Notes: a model not told the origin generated them from the sequence alone. A stretch of DNA of 64,000 nucleotides from Epiperipatus broadwayi (GCA_028023455.1 JAQFVV010012435.1:3718001-3782000); one strand, 5' to 3'. Shown: positions 36,399 to 48,847, counted from the first letter of the stretch. Made by a program: numbers and translations.

Positions 36399-37643
36399 CT
36401 ATCTCTTTGACTAACTGACTGATTTGCTTTTCACCTTATCATGCATTACAAATACAAAAAAAAATTTAATGTCCTTATTTGATGAACCACACAACAATAA
36501 TCTATATAGTGCATGTCTGTCTGCAATAGCCCAAATTATACATTCATCCATTCTCCTAGAAATCTGACAGATATTGACAGTCCACAGAATGACTAGCAGT
36601 TCACAATCTTGAGATAAATAAAAGAATTCAGTCACAGCACTATAATCACACAATGTATCATGAGCACTCAGAAGATCATCCCAATTCGATCACTATTAAC
36701 TACCACAACCCTTGATTGAATGATGCAAACTCTGTTGCAATAAAAGAAGTATTAAGTCTTAGGGGCTAAAATAGATAAACTATGCCTTGCTCTCTCTCTT
36801 GGAGTCTTATGTGGCTAGTATCAAAGAATGCCCTGCTTATTAAGGACTACAGAAAACTAAGCCTTGCTCTCTGTCTTGGAGACTTATAGGCTGATATCAT
36901 GGCAGGACTGCTGTTAACTGCTTCATGATAAAATAAGAATAACATATAAACTGGATTGGAAAACTATGCCGTGCTCTCTCTCTTGGAGACTTATAGGCTG
37001 ATATCATGGCAGGACTGCTGTTAACTGCTTCATGATAAAATAAAGATAACTTATAAATTGGGTTGAAGCAGTGACTGGGTTTGATCATTCATGAGTTACA
37101 CGAATACACAGCATTCTCAAGGCAATGACAAAACTCTCCACTCATCATCAAAACTGCAATCTAACCAACCAAACTCCAACGATCAACCATCCAATCCAAC
37201 CTCCAAAATCATAGACTTTTTACAAAATGAACTCCCCAAACACACATGAGACTACTATTCCATAATTCATCACTATTACTATGCCTATCCTATCTGGCAA
37301 TAAATCATTTTAATGTTCCAAAAAAAAAATTCTATTATTTATTTCACCTTTGTCTTAAGTTGTGATATTCATCTCTTTTCAAAATTGATAAAAACAAAAC
37401 TAAGCTGTTTTATGGCTGTACCCATTTTATCATCATCAATGAAAAATTAAATCATATTAAACATCATCATATATAAATGTAAAATAAGACTGTATGGCCA
37501 AGAAAATTTTGTAAGACAAAAAAAAAAATTTTTACTGAAAAAAAAAAAAATTTACTAAAAAAAAATTTCTCTCTTTTTAACCACACATCTCCCATCATTC
37601 TATAGACTACCTTTTATCTCAGGTATATGGTAATATATCATAG
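36399..37643 (-). other. 5' leader of the LTR element with tandem repeats
   Basis: Untranslated leader between PBS and gag. Two copies of a 107-bp unit (about 36855-36961 and 36962-37068; landmark TTATAGGCTGATATCATGG at 36884 and 36991) are almost identical. A third, degenerate partial copy is at about 36778-36835. AT-rich simple sequence with A and T runs lies at 37320-37570. No credible ORF. Confidence 0.65.
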
Positions 37644-37660
37644 CCCCAGTTGGGCATCCA
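37644..37660 (-). promoter_or_regulatory. Primer binding site, tRNA-Lys-like
   Basis: On the element's strand TGGATGCCCAACTGGGG starts one nucleotide after the 5' LTR. TGG is the complement of the tRNA CCA end, and GCCCAAC.TGGGG resembles sites complementary to tRNA-Lys. The match to any particular tRNA could not be checked. Confidence 0.75.
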
Positions 37661-37661
37661 T

Positions 37662-38315
37662 TGTAACATATGAAGAGACTCAAAAAGAAATATTATTAAA
37701 GAGAAATTCAATTGTATATTAAAATATCATTGGATTTGTCAAAATCCAAATATTATTAAAATCTCAAATATCCAAATATTATATTCATGGTTACTTAATA
37801 AAGATGATCAAACGATCCAAATGTATTAAATAATTAAGAAAAGATTCAAATATAAATCTTTAGCTTAATAAACGAAAAGCATTGTAGCTTAAATTAAATT
37901 ATGAGAAGAATACCTGAGTAGTGGCTATTAAACAAAAAGGTCAGACTGAGTTATCAATCATATTAAGGGTCATTGGATTAAATGAAACATACTTCTATAA
38001 TTAGATTCCTCAAGATATCACAATATCAATAATTATAAACAAATTATTAATAACAACTATTATAACTCAGGTATATGGAAATCACGTGAGGTGAGTACAC
38101 TAGTAACTCAATAAAATATCTGCTCAGGTATACAGACAGTAGATTTTATCCACTTTCATTTCTTGGTTTGATGTTAAGTGCATATCCAAACAAATACCAA
38201 GTGAATATGGTCTAGCAGGGCGCCACTAGATTATTTGAATCTAGACATGGTTATATCTAATAACCTTTCACAGGTACCGGGTTTGAATCCCTTTTTGGTA
38301 CTTTATTTCTAATAA
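37662..38315 (-). repeat. 5' LTR, proximal part
   Basis: Nearly identical to 32844-33481, with a roughly 24-bp difference near its left end. The LTR is interrupted after AATAA at 38311-38315 by a 2.4-kb insertion and resumes at 40762. Confidence 0.9.
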
Positions 38316-40761
38316 ACATGGAAGATTTTGCTTTTTAGAGCCATATCACTGTATGCACTAATATCTAAGTAAGCATAAAACATCTTTAAACTAAAGTGGA
38401 ATTCATTAGACACAAATCATTTCTCAGATCTTAGCATAACGAATGTGTTTCAATATTTTTTTATAAGTTTTACTAGCTCAGATTACTATTAATTTAGGAT
38501 GGCAATTCACTCATCCTTGCATGAAATAGATGATGGAATGGTGGTTATAATATTACTAAGAAATCACTAAATATTATGAAATCAATATTTATTTATGGCC
38601 TTTGAACATTTAAACAGCTCATTAATTAAAACGTGATGATGACGATGATGATAATGATAACGATAATGACAATGGTTTCAACCACAGCTTTAGGACTAAG
38701 CCTAAACATAAAACCTAATTTTTATAAAGAAATTCATAATTATTGTTAATCTTAGCATATTTAATCATATCTTAAACAACTAATATTCAACCATTGATGA
38801 TGAATGATCACACTTGATAAAGACTACTCTTAATGAAATATATACGCCTCGTTTAATAACATAAACTAATATTTATTACTGCATTTCTAACATATACATA
38901 AAAATTTCTATATTTACATGAAAATTTATATTAACAATAACAACAATAATCATAATCGACTGTTTTAAAATCATAACATTAAATTTTAAATTCTTCCCCC
39001 TTTCCCGTAAATGTATTTCAAAAGTATATTGTATTAAATTGGGGTAACCGATTTGTTAAAATGTTCCATCCATAAGAAAAGTATTTCATAAAAAAAAATA
39101 TTCACTCATTGGCACACATACCTTATAATCTAACATGTAAGTAGAATGACAAAATAAATGTTAGTAAAATTGGAAAGAGCAAGTTTTAGAAACAAGTTTT
39201 AAATTATTTTCTCCCCCTCTCTTCTACCTCTGAAATGCTATACTTTAACTTGAAACAAAATAATCTAATATTTTAATACTACTTATTACTTCACATTCAC
39301 TCACAATTATACACATATAAAAATATTATTATGTATGTGCGTGTTTTATCCCATAATAACAAAATATTATTTAAAACCAAAATAATAATACAAAAAATTA
39401 TTTTACACATTAATATTTCATAACTGTAAATTAATAAACAAATAATTTTGATACATTCAAGATCATTTATGAAGCTCAAGGCTATTATTAGTAAGAAATT
39501 ATTGTTTTAATCGATCTGAATTGTCTTTAAAAGTTCTTTAAATAAAATATACCACTTTATTGCTAAAATTTTATTAAGACTCTGATATCATAAAGAAAAT
39601 ATATCAAAAAAATTTTTTATACTACCAGTTCTTTGTAGCGACTTCTAATGAGTCAAATTTCTCTTGTTTAATGTCTATCTTTGGCAGCAACAATTTCCGT
39701 GTTTCTTTGGAACAATCTCTTTCTTAAAGTGTATAATTATTTGATGATGATGATCCTATTGAGGTTATTTGCTTTAGTGGACAATTTGGAAATCTTTATA
39801 TTAATTTTTCTTCTCTTCCTGTCAAGCATGATTCTTTTAGTGGATGAAATACAGCAGTTGTTTTCACGTTTATAAATTTCCTGGGTTTTAAACTCAGTTG
39901 CTGGAACAATTAATTGGACTTGATGATTAATATTTATCAGTAGATTAATTCATCTTTCTGATCTTCGAATGCAGGTGAATGTTTTCTTCTTTCTATTTAA
40001 AAACATCTTATTTCTCTGGTCAGTTGAAAGGTGTAGAATATTATTTTTCAGACAAGACATCTTTTCTTTCCTATATGATCTGCAGCTCCATGATGGTCAG
40101 GTCTTGATGGGACACATATATAATTTTTCTACCCCATCATTTCTTATATTTTCAACATTCAAAACTTCATAAAAAAATGATTTAAAAAAAAATTATCTAG
40201 CAGAACTAAAAATGTTTGTCTGCTTTAGTTTCAATAATTTTTAAAAAGTCTCTCTCACAATATATTATAATAACAATAATCTAATAATAGTCTAATAGCT
40301 CAACTGATTTTCCAGACTGCTTTTATATCCAATTTTTGAGTCAACTCACCCAATTAGAGTGATAGTGTGAATTGCTATTTTTGACCAACCCAAAAAAAAT
40401 CACACACCTGGTTTTCAGACACTTTTGTCTTAAAAAAAATAGACTTAATCCTTTTTCACGTATATCTGTAATATCTAAAATTGGAGTTTCTTTCCTTTAG
40501 ATCTTAAGATAAGACAATTTCAAAATTAGAGTTCCACCCAGCTTAAGCTCCCAAAGTGACAAACAATCATTTACAAAAACAAAATTGCTACAAAAGTAGA
40601 TATCTGATTCAACAGATTTCCTCTTTTAACATAAAATTGTACAAAAAAATAATTTGACAGATTTAACCCTTCCTTTTCTTTCAATATTTAATAAATGTAA
40701 ATTTCTGTATGTAATGTACACACATACTTTATCATTTCAAATCATTCATAAACTAACATTA
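38316..40761. mobile_element. 2.4-kb insertion splitting the 5' LTR, unknown class
   Basis: The other LTR reads continuously through this point. Here CTAATAA is followed by 2,446 bp of foreign sequence and then AATAATATAATTG, so AATAA is present on both sides (38311-38315 and 40762-40766), a 5-bp duplication. The insert begins ACATGGAAG and ends AACATTA, with no visible TIR, no TG...CA and no recognisable protein. It holds a (GAT)n-like simple repeat at 38630-38675. ORFs of 60-68 residues inside have no motif. The class is undetermined. Confidence 0.7.
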
Positions 40762-41244
40762 AATAATATAATTGCTAGCTTAGTAATTATAACCCTAATA
40801 TTTAAAATTAAATCTGTGACGATTTCAATTCCCACTTACAATTATAGAAAAGCAAAATAGAAGTATAGAATAAGATATTAGAATTGATCAAGCATAGGTT
40901 AGTTTTAAAGAAAGTTAAATATCTGAAATATAAAACAATCAATAGCTTACACATACACTGCCTATACATATGCGTTATAACTTTGCTTTTTAAAGAAAAA
41001 TTAAAAATTGAATAGTTTAAATGTGTGTATTACCTTTCTATCAACACACAAACAAATAAAGAATATAATTGTTGACCCACTCTCTTTCTGTCTAAAGCTT
41101 TTAGAACTGGACCTTATAGGGTTTAAACTTGGATGCCCTACAACTTCCTTTTATATAAAAATGTGATGATGATTTTGGTTTTACATTTTCTTACATGCAC
41201 ATTATTATAAATTTAGCTAATGACTAAATTGTAATGGCACAACA
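40762..41244 (-). repeat. 5' LTR, distal part
   Basis: Matches 33467-33951 almost exactly and ends at the same GGCACAACA. With 37662-38315 it makes one LTR of about 1.13 kb. Confidence 0.9.
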
Positions 41245-41870
41245 TATATTATTAAAAAAAATTAAAATAATAAATTATTAAAAATATTATAAAAAATAAG
41301 GTTTTTATAATTTTACAACTAAAAGAAAATCTGAATAAAATAAAGGTGTGATCATATGCAAACATATTACGTAATTTAAAAAAAAGGCTATTTGAATGCA
41401 ATTAAAAGGTAAGAAGGTTGCCTTGACAGCAGTGAGAAATATTGATTACTATCTTTACTGTGAATGTTTAGGTGGTTACTGGTTGGTATCTAATTAAATT
41501 ATATATATATGAAAAACAAAAACCAAGTTATAATCATGTAACTTACTATCGCTTGTATTTATGATCAATAGATGGTGTTTCACCAAAACCACCAAACAAG
41601 CATATATTTGTTTACATAAATGTCTAAAGAGTCAGAATTCACTATAATTGAAATGATATCTAGGTTAAGGCAACAATTTTTATCAGAAAATAGCAATTCA
41701 TCTTATTTTGTTATAGAGGAAGATTAGAATATTTAGACTAAGGGTTTTAGATAAGAATATAAGGTAGTCCATGGTTTAGATATACCTTTATAACAAGAGA
41801 AGACAGACCACTCTTTTCTTATAAAAAAATATTTTATTCTATGAGTAGAAAGTATTTTAATTCCCTATTA
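41245..41870. other. Intergenic; isolated transposon end at 41417-41475
   Basis: The segment at 41417-41475 (GTTGCCTTGACAGCAG...) resembles the terminal inverted repeat of the element at 60737-61948, and the preceding AAAAGGTAAGAAG also resembles flank beyond that element's right end. Only one end is present. Confidence 0.4.
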
Positions 41871-41880
41871 TAACATCTGC

Positions 41881-41883
<3 letters not shown>

Positions 41884-41933
<50 letters not shown>
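41884..41933. repeat. (TA)n microsatellite inside a hairpin
   Basis: A perfect TA run flanked by ATCTGCC on the left and GGCAGAT on the right, so the whole 41874-41942 is a perfect inverted repeat able to form a cruciform. Confidence 0.9.
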
Positions 41934-41935
<2 letters not shown>

Positions 41936-41965
41936 CAGATTGTATGTGTGGGTTACTATATATAT

Positions 41966-43196
<1,231 letters not shown>

Positions 43197-43217
43197 TTTT
43201 AAATAAATCATAGATGT

Positions 43218-43970
43218 TAATAGACAGCAATCAATGAAAATATTAAATTGTAAACACTTTATATTCAAAAAGATATCTTTTCTAAATGCACTTGGTCTTA
43301 TATAGACATTAAAGCACCACAGTAAATTTTTGCAATTTAAGGAAACAAAGCTCATAACTTTCCCCATATTCCCTATTAATAATAATAGATGGTTCCACCA
43401 ACCAGTAGGAAAAGTTATGAGCTTTGTTTCCTTAAAATGGTACTTTAGTCTTTATAGAAACTCAAGAGATTGATTTTAGAAAATGTATTTTTTTTAATAC
43501 TTACTGTTTACTATTTTCATTGATAGCTGCTTATTAACATCTGATTGTAATTTTTCTAAAATGAAAATATAACAGATATTTTCAAGTGTTAATATATATC
43601 AGCAAATACTTGGAAATATCACTTATATTTTCATTTTAGGAAAATTATAATCAGATAATAATATTAAACAAGTTTTTGCATTCAAAAGGGCACTTTTTCT
43701 AAAAATCAATCTATTGGTCTTATATAAAGGGTAAAGTGTCACAGTAAATATTTGCATTTTACAGAAACAAAGCTTAAAACTTTTTATACTTGTTGCTGGA
43801 ACAGTTTATTATTAATAAAGAATGTAGAAAATGTTATGAGCTTTATTTCCTTAAAATGTAAATGTTTATTGTAACATTTTAGTCTTTATATAAGACCAAA
43901 GGATTGCATTTAGTCTTCTCTTGAATGCAAAAAGTGTTTACAGTTTAATTTTTTCTTTGATTGTCATCTA
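43218..43970. repeat. Array of three consecutive palindromes
   Basis: First palindrome 43218-43540 (inner ends GGAAACAAAGCTCATAACTTT and inverse). Second 43541-43665 (CTGATTGTAATTTTTCTAAAATG and inverse, about 40-bp arms). Third 43670-43970, whose arms are the same family as the first. Parts of the same unit continue after the family-B insertion at 44245-44400. A compound foldback family with alternating hairpin units; no coding sequence. Confidence 0.7.
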
Positions 43971-44244
43971 AGCCAATAAACATTACATCATCAGCATTTC
44001 TTATGCTTGCTTATAACTTATTAAAACAGGCAAAACTCTCAATAAGTTACATTAGATCCTAAGATCTAAGTGCAGTGCTCTCAGATCCAAGGCTCCTCAC
44101 TGACAAAGGCCACAAGCCAGAAACTAGTCTGGAGATACTGGATGAGTAAGCACTAGATGGGGATGTTATGCACAATCCTTCTGGCATCCATTGATTACTA
44201 TGGCTTGCATTGAGTGGCAATACTATATAGAGTGTTTTGCCTGT
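43971..44244 (+). mobile_element. Family-B retroposon with exact 15-bp TSD
   Basis: 274 bp from the head (AGCCAATAAACATTACATC) to GTTTTGCCTGTT. It is flanked by an exact duplication TTTGATTGTCATCTA (43956-43970 and 44245-44259). After the head comes AAACAGGCAAAACTCTC, the start of a left arm that is then deleted, followed by the full right arm. It is thus a deletion product of the head plus inverted-dimer form. It lies inside the palindrome array and so is younger than it. It carries a hammerhead motif at 44085-44143. Confidence 0.85.
44085..44143 (+). ncRNA. Hammerhead-like motif, family B
   Basis: Core CTGACAA (44100-44106; canonical CTGATGA), stem II GGC-loop-GCC, GAAAC at 44120-44124 and GTC ending at 44129. 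Stem I TCCTCA pairs TGGAGA with one mismatch; the outer helix ATCCAA pairs CTGGAT with one mismatch. Two core substitutions probably abolish cleavage. Confidence 0.5.
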
Positions 44245-44544
44245 TTTGATTGTCATCTATTAAGATCTGACAGTGACTTTTCTAATATGAAAATATGGCA
44301 AATACTTCAACAGTAGCATCTGCTACAAATTATTAATTTATAATATTTAACTGGTTGGTGGAACAGTCTATTATCAGTAAGGAATGTACAAAATATATTT
44401 ATGCACTTAGTGTTTGACTGAATGTTTTTGCAACAATGATATTTTATTAGTTGTTATATATAGGATTATTTCCATCATTTAATGTTAAATGTTGAATGCT
44501 TTTATAAAAAATTAAATGTTACTTAAAACTTTACAAATACATTC

Positions 44545-44845
44545 ATCATCTTTTAGTAATAGCCCACAGTACCAAATTTTTTATACACTACTGCTACCAA
44601 GTGCAAAACATAGCACATAATAGATGCTGAAAGTTTAGCATTATAATCCATAACCAGTGCCTTTCCATATAATATTCCCAAAATAGTTTCTAGTTTATGG
44701 ATTTCACTAGTGAGAAGCTTCACCGGATAAGGATTATGATTCACAGCATTTTAGCATCTATTATATATTAGAGTTTACACTAGGTGGCAATAATATGTGG
44801 AAAAATTTGTATATAAGCATAAGAAAAGGTGATCATGTGATGTTT
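44545..44845 (-). mobile_element. Family-B element, old inverted-dimer copy
   Basis: Palindrome centred near 44715, with TAGATGCTGAAA / TTTTAGCATCTA and GTAGTG-like ends, and the head AACATCACATGATCACC on the minus strand at its right end. The minus strand at 44650-44716 has CTAGTGA, then GAAACTA, as a ribozyme relic. Strongly diverged from the other copies. The minus-strand ORF at 44553-44744 lies within it and is spurious. Confidence 0.6.
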
Positions 44846-44919
44846 TAATAGTTTAATAACACATAGGTTAACATATAGCACAACTTTTCAAACTATATTA
44901 TTTTCTTTTCCTTCAGATG

Positions 44920-45985
44920 TTGTTGCTGGTTTGACCAGCAACAGTAATAGCATAAGAATAAAACCTGGACCTACTGAATATTAAATTTATGGTGGCATTC
45001 TAAGCAATAAAGCTATTCTGCAAAAGGTGATAATCATTAGAAATTTCATATCATAATCTTTCTAACTTGTCTATTTTTTTCTAAGAGCAAGATTAATTAA
45101 TGGCTTCCAGACTTTATGTATTATCACATTACTTTGACTTATAAAGTTGCCATCATCATGTGAGATGCTTTTTTGAATTTTCATCTTTGTGTTTTTTTTA
45201 ATCAAATATATGTTTCATGAAACAATCATGGTCTGTTTCTTTATATATCTTTTTTTTCTCAAATCATCAGTTTGTGCTCTTTCAATCATTTTCCAATGAG
45301 ATGACTGGTTTTCATGAGTATATTTTTTTCATATTCACATAGTATTTTATAGAAGCTACTTTTGTTTTTCAGAATTTCAAGTATTGGTTTTGCATATGGT
45401 AGGATTTCTCATACTATAATACAGCTTTGGAAAGCTGTTCTGATGTTATATTGATTGCAAGTTTTCTTTATTTTCTCTGCTTTTTCTATTATGTATGAAT
45501 ACCCTACACTACCAATAACAGCTTTTTTCTTTTGATATTTTTTTTGTGTCTACTGAGATTTTCCTAATGACATCTGATGGATAACTATTGTTCATGAGAT
45601 ATTGTTCTATGGGAATTTTTTAAAATCCAAATCACTGGTTTGTAAGCAGCTTATTTTACTACATTCTATAGCAATAGTATAACTCCATGCTTTGAGTTTA
45701 TGGTATTTTTTTGTGTGTACAAGTTTTCTATAGGCTATAGTTTTGATTTTGTTTTAAGGGAGTCTTGACATAAGCAAATATAAGAATGCCAATTTTTGTT
45801 CTTGTTCTGATCCTGCTGTGGATTTAATTGAAAAGGATATGTTGTTGATGTGTGTCCAGCATGTTTTCAATAGTGCTTCACCAATTGGCCATAAAACAAA
45901 TGTATCATCAACTTAATGAAGCCAAATCTTGGTAGTTTTAAAATTTTGCATGGAAGTATTGCTAAAAAAGGGTGACAGTAATAAG
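44920..45985 (-). pseudogene. Decayed Penelope-like element (RT and GIY-YIG)
   Basis: The minus strand from 45985 downward reads, in broken frames, a motif-B-like SPFFSNTSMQNF, then KIWLH*VDDTFVLWP (motif C, near 45925-45885), INNISFSIKST, KLAFLYLLMSR, IKTIAYRKLVHT, and further on KTSHLIGK*LKEHK near 45325-45265, matching the Y-IGET...R...HK part of the GIY-YIG nuclease. The order equals that of known Penelope-like proteins. It is more like the Penelope clade (VDDTFV) than the element at 50 kb (IDDVFM), so two lineages are present. Several stops and indels; dead. The N-terminal part is missing. Confidence 0.7.
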
Positions 45986-46073
45986 ACTATAAAATCAATT
46001 CATTTTATTGGAAAAATTCCATGTTATGTTGTTGTTAGGAAAGTTGTTGTGATTTATAAACTATAATTGTTAT

Positions 46074-46740
46074 ATATCAAAAAATGATCAAATTTTAAAT
46101 TGAAACTTGTTCATAATGTTGTCTTTGCAACATAATATATTAAAAAATAATTTAATAAAAAATTATTTAATAAGACAACTTTTTAAAAATATTATGTTTA
46201 ATAAACCTCGCCAACCCGGATTTTGCTTCTATATTGGAGCCTTATCAATATTGTATATTTAATATTAACTGAAACACAGGCTTGTTATATACCTGTGTCT
46301 ATATATGTAATATATAGGGTATATGAGCACAGACTTTCAGACAACCCATCACTCTCCACTCTATCTAATAACACTGATACACTCAAGCACATATGTGCTG
46401 AAAAGATAAATAATCACCAATATATGTATTTCATGCTAAATCAGCAATCATATGTGCTTGAGTGTATCAGTGTTATTAGATAGAGTGGAGAGTGATGGGT
46501 TGTCTGAAAGTCTGTGCTCATATACCCTATATATTATATTTAATATTGTAATGTAAAATGAAGCCTATAGATGGAGTTGCTGTAAAATAGAAGGAATTAT
46601 AATATAACTGTGTGTATTTACATCTTGATAAGGCTCCAATATAGAAGCGAAATCCGGGTTAGTGAGGTTTATTAAACATAATATTTTTTAAAAAGTTGTC
46701 TTATTAAATAGTTTTTTATTGAATTATTTTTAATATATTA
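46074..46740. mobile_element. Nested palindromic retroposon with exact 13-bp TSD
   Basis: 667 bp flanked by an exact duplication CTATAATTGTTAT (46061-46073 and 46741-46753). After a 62-bp head (46074-46135) come two long arms: 46136-46250 (ending GGAGCCTTATCAA) and 46625-46740 (its inverse). Between them a second palindrome at 46299-46545 belongs to family A. The plan of head, left arm and inverted right arm is the same as in family B. The duplication length again points to target-primed integration. Non-coding; the 86-residue plus ORF here is a palindrome artefact. Confidence 0.75.
46299..46545. repeat. Family-A palindrome nested in a larger palindrome
   Basis: Arms read GAGCACAGACTTTCAG...CACTCTATCTAATAACACTG and inverse. 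The centre on the minus strand keeps GCTGATTTAGCATGAAATACATATATTGG, that is stem II, GAAA, a stem III with A-T and T-A pairs and loop ACAT, and the stem I 3' strand, but CTGATGA is lost. It supplies the comparison that makes stem III in the 32.6-kb copy believable. Confidence 0.65.
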
Positions 46741-46968
46741 CTATAATTGTTATTTAAGTTTTTCCTTCTAATAAATAATGCTTCATCATAGCGTAAATTT
46801 GTAAATAAATTTTCCACTTGAAAGCTTACCAATATGTAAATTTTTCAAATTTCAGGTTCTAGATTAATTTTACAAAGTATTTAGAATATGTTACAAATGA
46901 CTGTATCTTTAATGTCAAAGTATTAAAAAGTCCTGATATGTTTAGGCAAAATGAATTGGCCAGTCATC

Positions 46969-47116
46969 ATCATCATCATCATTATCAACCATTATCAATC
47001 CACTGCAGGATGAAGGTCTCTCCAAGTTTAATCCATCTTCTCCGATCTTTAGCTTCTCTTCTCCACATCACCCCTACACATTTTCTTATTTCATCCATCC
47101 ATCTTACATGTGGTCT
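46969..47116 (-). mobile_element. RTE-type LINE, 150-bp 3' fragment
   Basis: (CAT)n tail at 46969-46981 followed by the inverse of the last 130 bp of the RTE, almost identical to the 41.97-kb copy. It stops abruptly after CATGTGGTCT. A severely 5'-truncated but recent insertion. Confidence 0.85.
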
Positions 47117-47224
47117 GGTAAGACATACAACTGACTCTGTGAAATAGAAAAATACTGCAAGAAATGATGGAAAAGGAATAAAATAAAGATTAGCAAAATT
47201 ATATACCAAATGTTTAAGTGGTAC

Positions 47225-48608
47225 TATTGTATCAGATAAGTTGAATAATGAAGGTAATAATGCTGAAATTTAGAAAAATTATAAAGATATTAGAAATTAC
47301 AGGTCTATCATTCTTCCAAAGTCTTTTCGAAGATAATTATAACTTTACTAAAATAATTATAACTTATCTACAATGAACTTTATATTTTAGCCAACCAAAA
47401 TACAAGCAGGATTTAAAATTGGTTTAAGTATTAAGGTAAGTTATAGAAAAAACTAATGAATATAAGGTAATGAAGATATTATGTTTTGAATTTGTAGATT
47501 ATTAAAAAAACATTGTATACTATGAGAATTTCTGTGGTGAATAAAATATTGAATCTTAAGATATAAATATGGGATAATATATTCTGAAAAATAATTATTA
47601 AGAGTTAACTAAAAAGATAAACATTGAGAGGGATGTACTACAGTATGATTTAATTTCTCCAAAACATTTTACAGCAATTTATCAAGATGTCCTGGCCAAA
47701 CTGATGAGTGCTGGTTTTGCACAAAATATGTATATTGGGAATCATATTTTTTTACATGTATGTGATGGTCATGGGTATCAGTTGTTTGATATATAATAAA
47801 GGATAAATGGAATGACCAATTCTGAGTTCAAATTCTTCTCTTTATAAGAAGTATCTTGCAGATTAGAATGAAAAGCTAAAGGAATAAAAATAAATGAATA
47901 TTATTTACATCATTTAGATTTTGTAATTGATGTAATTAATTTTAAAAATAATGCTTTTGACGTTCGGAAGTATTGCAAAAATTTTCAGATAAAATCAAGA
48001 AAATAGGATTAAAAATAAATGATAAAAGAACTCGACTAATGTTCTGTGTGATTTCTAAAAGAAGAAAATAAAGTTTGATAATGTCGACCCTTGACAAACT
48101 ATTAATATAAATGAAAACATAATAGATGAAATTTATCATAGAATTAAATTTAGATGGAGAGCTTTCATTAAAAATAATGTAATATTAAAAGAAAATACAC
48201 TAATTATTCAGAAAGGAAGGTTTTTCGGTGTGTGTTTTATCAGTTCTAACATATGGATTTGGTACTTGAATACTTAGCAGAAGAGTAATTTAGAGACTTT
48301 AGACAACTCAACAAAATATAAAAAATTATATTAGGATTAACCAAAGAGGTTAAAAAACAAAATACATGTGTATGATAACCAGCTTGTATCACTGACATTT
48401 TAAAAAACATGACATTTTGGAAAACACAAGATAATGAAATGGAGTTGTGCTGATGATATTGCTAAAATAGATGATAATAGTTCCCGAGATCCAGAAAAAA
48501 ATCACATGTGAGATGGATGGACAAAGTAATGAATTATAGAGAGAGATTAGAGATAGCAGAACTAGATTAAATTTGAAAAACCTTCATCCTGCAGTATATC
48601 AATAGTGT
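47225..48608 (+). pseudogene. RTE-type LINE, decayed, interrupted by a family-A unit
   Basis: Broken frames start with a NYRSIILPK-like block near 47300, then PTKIQAGFKIGLS, a motif-B-like SISPKHFTAI near 47650, motif C region LDFVIDVINF near 47915-47945 (ADD lost), and a C-terminal part to about 48600. A family-A unit sits at 47691-47841 in the middle of the motif B-C segment. Old and dead. Confidence 0.75.
47691..47841 (+). mobile_element. Family-A monomer inserted in the RTE copy
   Basis: It starts directly at the 5' side of the ribozyme (CCTGGCCAAA then CTGATGA at 47701-47707) and ends after the right arm (CTGAGTTCAAATTC). The flanks TTATCAAGATGT (47679-47690) and TTATAAGAAGT (47842-47852) both correspond to one site of the RTE consensus, so they look like an 11-12 bp target duplication. 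Stem II is GTGC-loop-GCAC; GAAA is AAAA; stem III A-T and T-A around loop ATGT. This is the monomer form of the palindromes, beginning at the ribozyme. Confidence 0.65.
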
Positions 48609-48619
48609 TAAAAATGGTA

Positions 48620-48840
48620 CTAATAATATACATTTAATGTGTAAGATTTAAGCCTATCATGATTTGTGATTAATAGTAGTAGAGTGTGGCTTAGTTGATG
48701 AAGAGGTTTCTTCTAAACTTGATTTTGTAATCATTGATCTATCATAGTTTTTCAGTCAGAATTTGGAATAATAACTTATATCTTAGTTAAATAATATGCT
48801 AATAGAGTATGCTTAAATGCTCTCATTCATAATACACTAA
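48620..48840. other. Intergenic
   Basis: AT-rich, nothing recognised. Confidence 0.4.
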
Positions 48841-48847
48841 GATGTAT

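Noticed and set aside
36778-37068. CRISPR-like array from the repeated leader units
   Set aside because: Only two near-identical adjacent 107-bp units plus a degenerate third, no spacers, in the leader of an LTR element of a eukaryote.
44925-44955. GTTGCTGGT-TTG-ACCAGCAAC hairpin as a ribozyme stem II
   Set aside because: A perfect 9-bp hairpin, but there are no CTGATGA and GAAA blocks on either side.
46625-46680. Hammerhead core in the outer arms of the 46-kb palindrome (TTGATAA ... GAAAT)
   Set aside because: Stem I and the cleavage triplet could not be paired convincingly; resemblance is limited to parts of the core.
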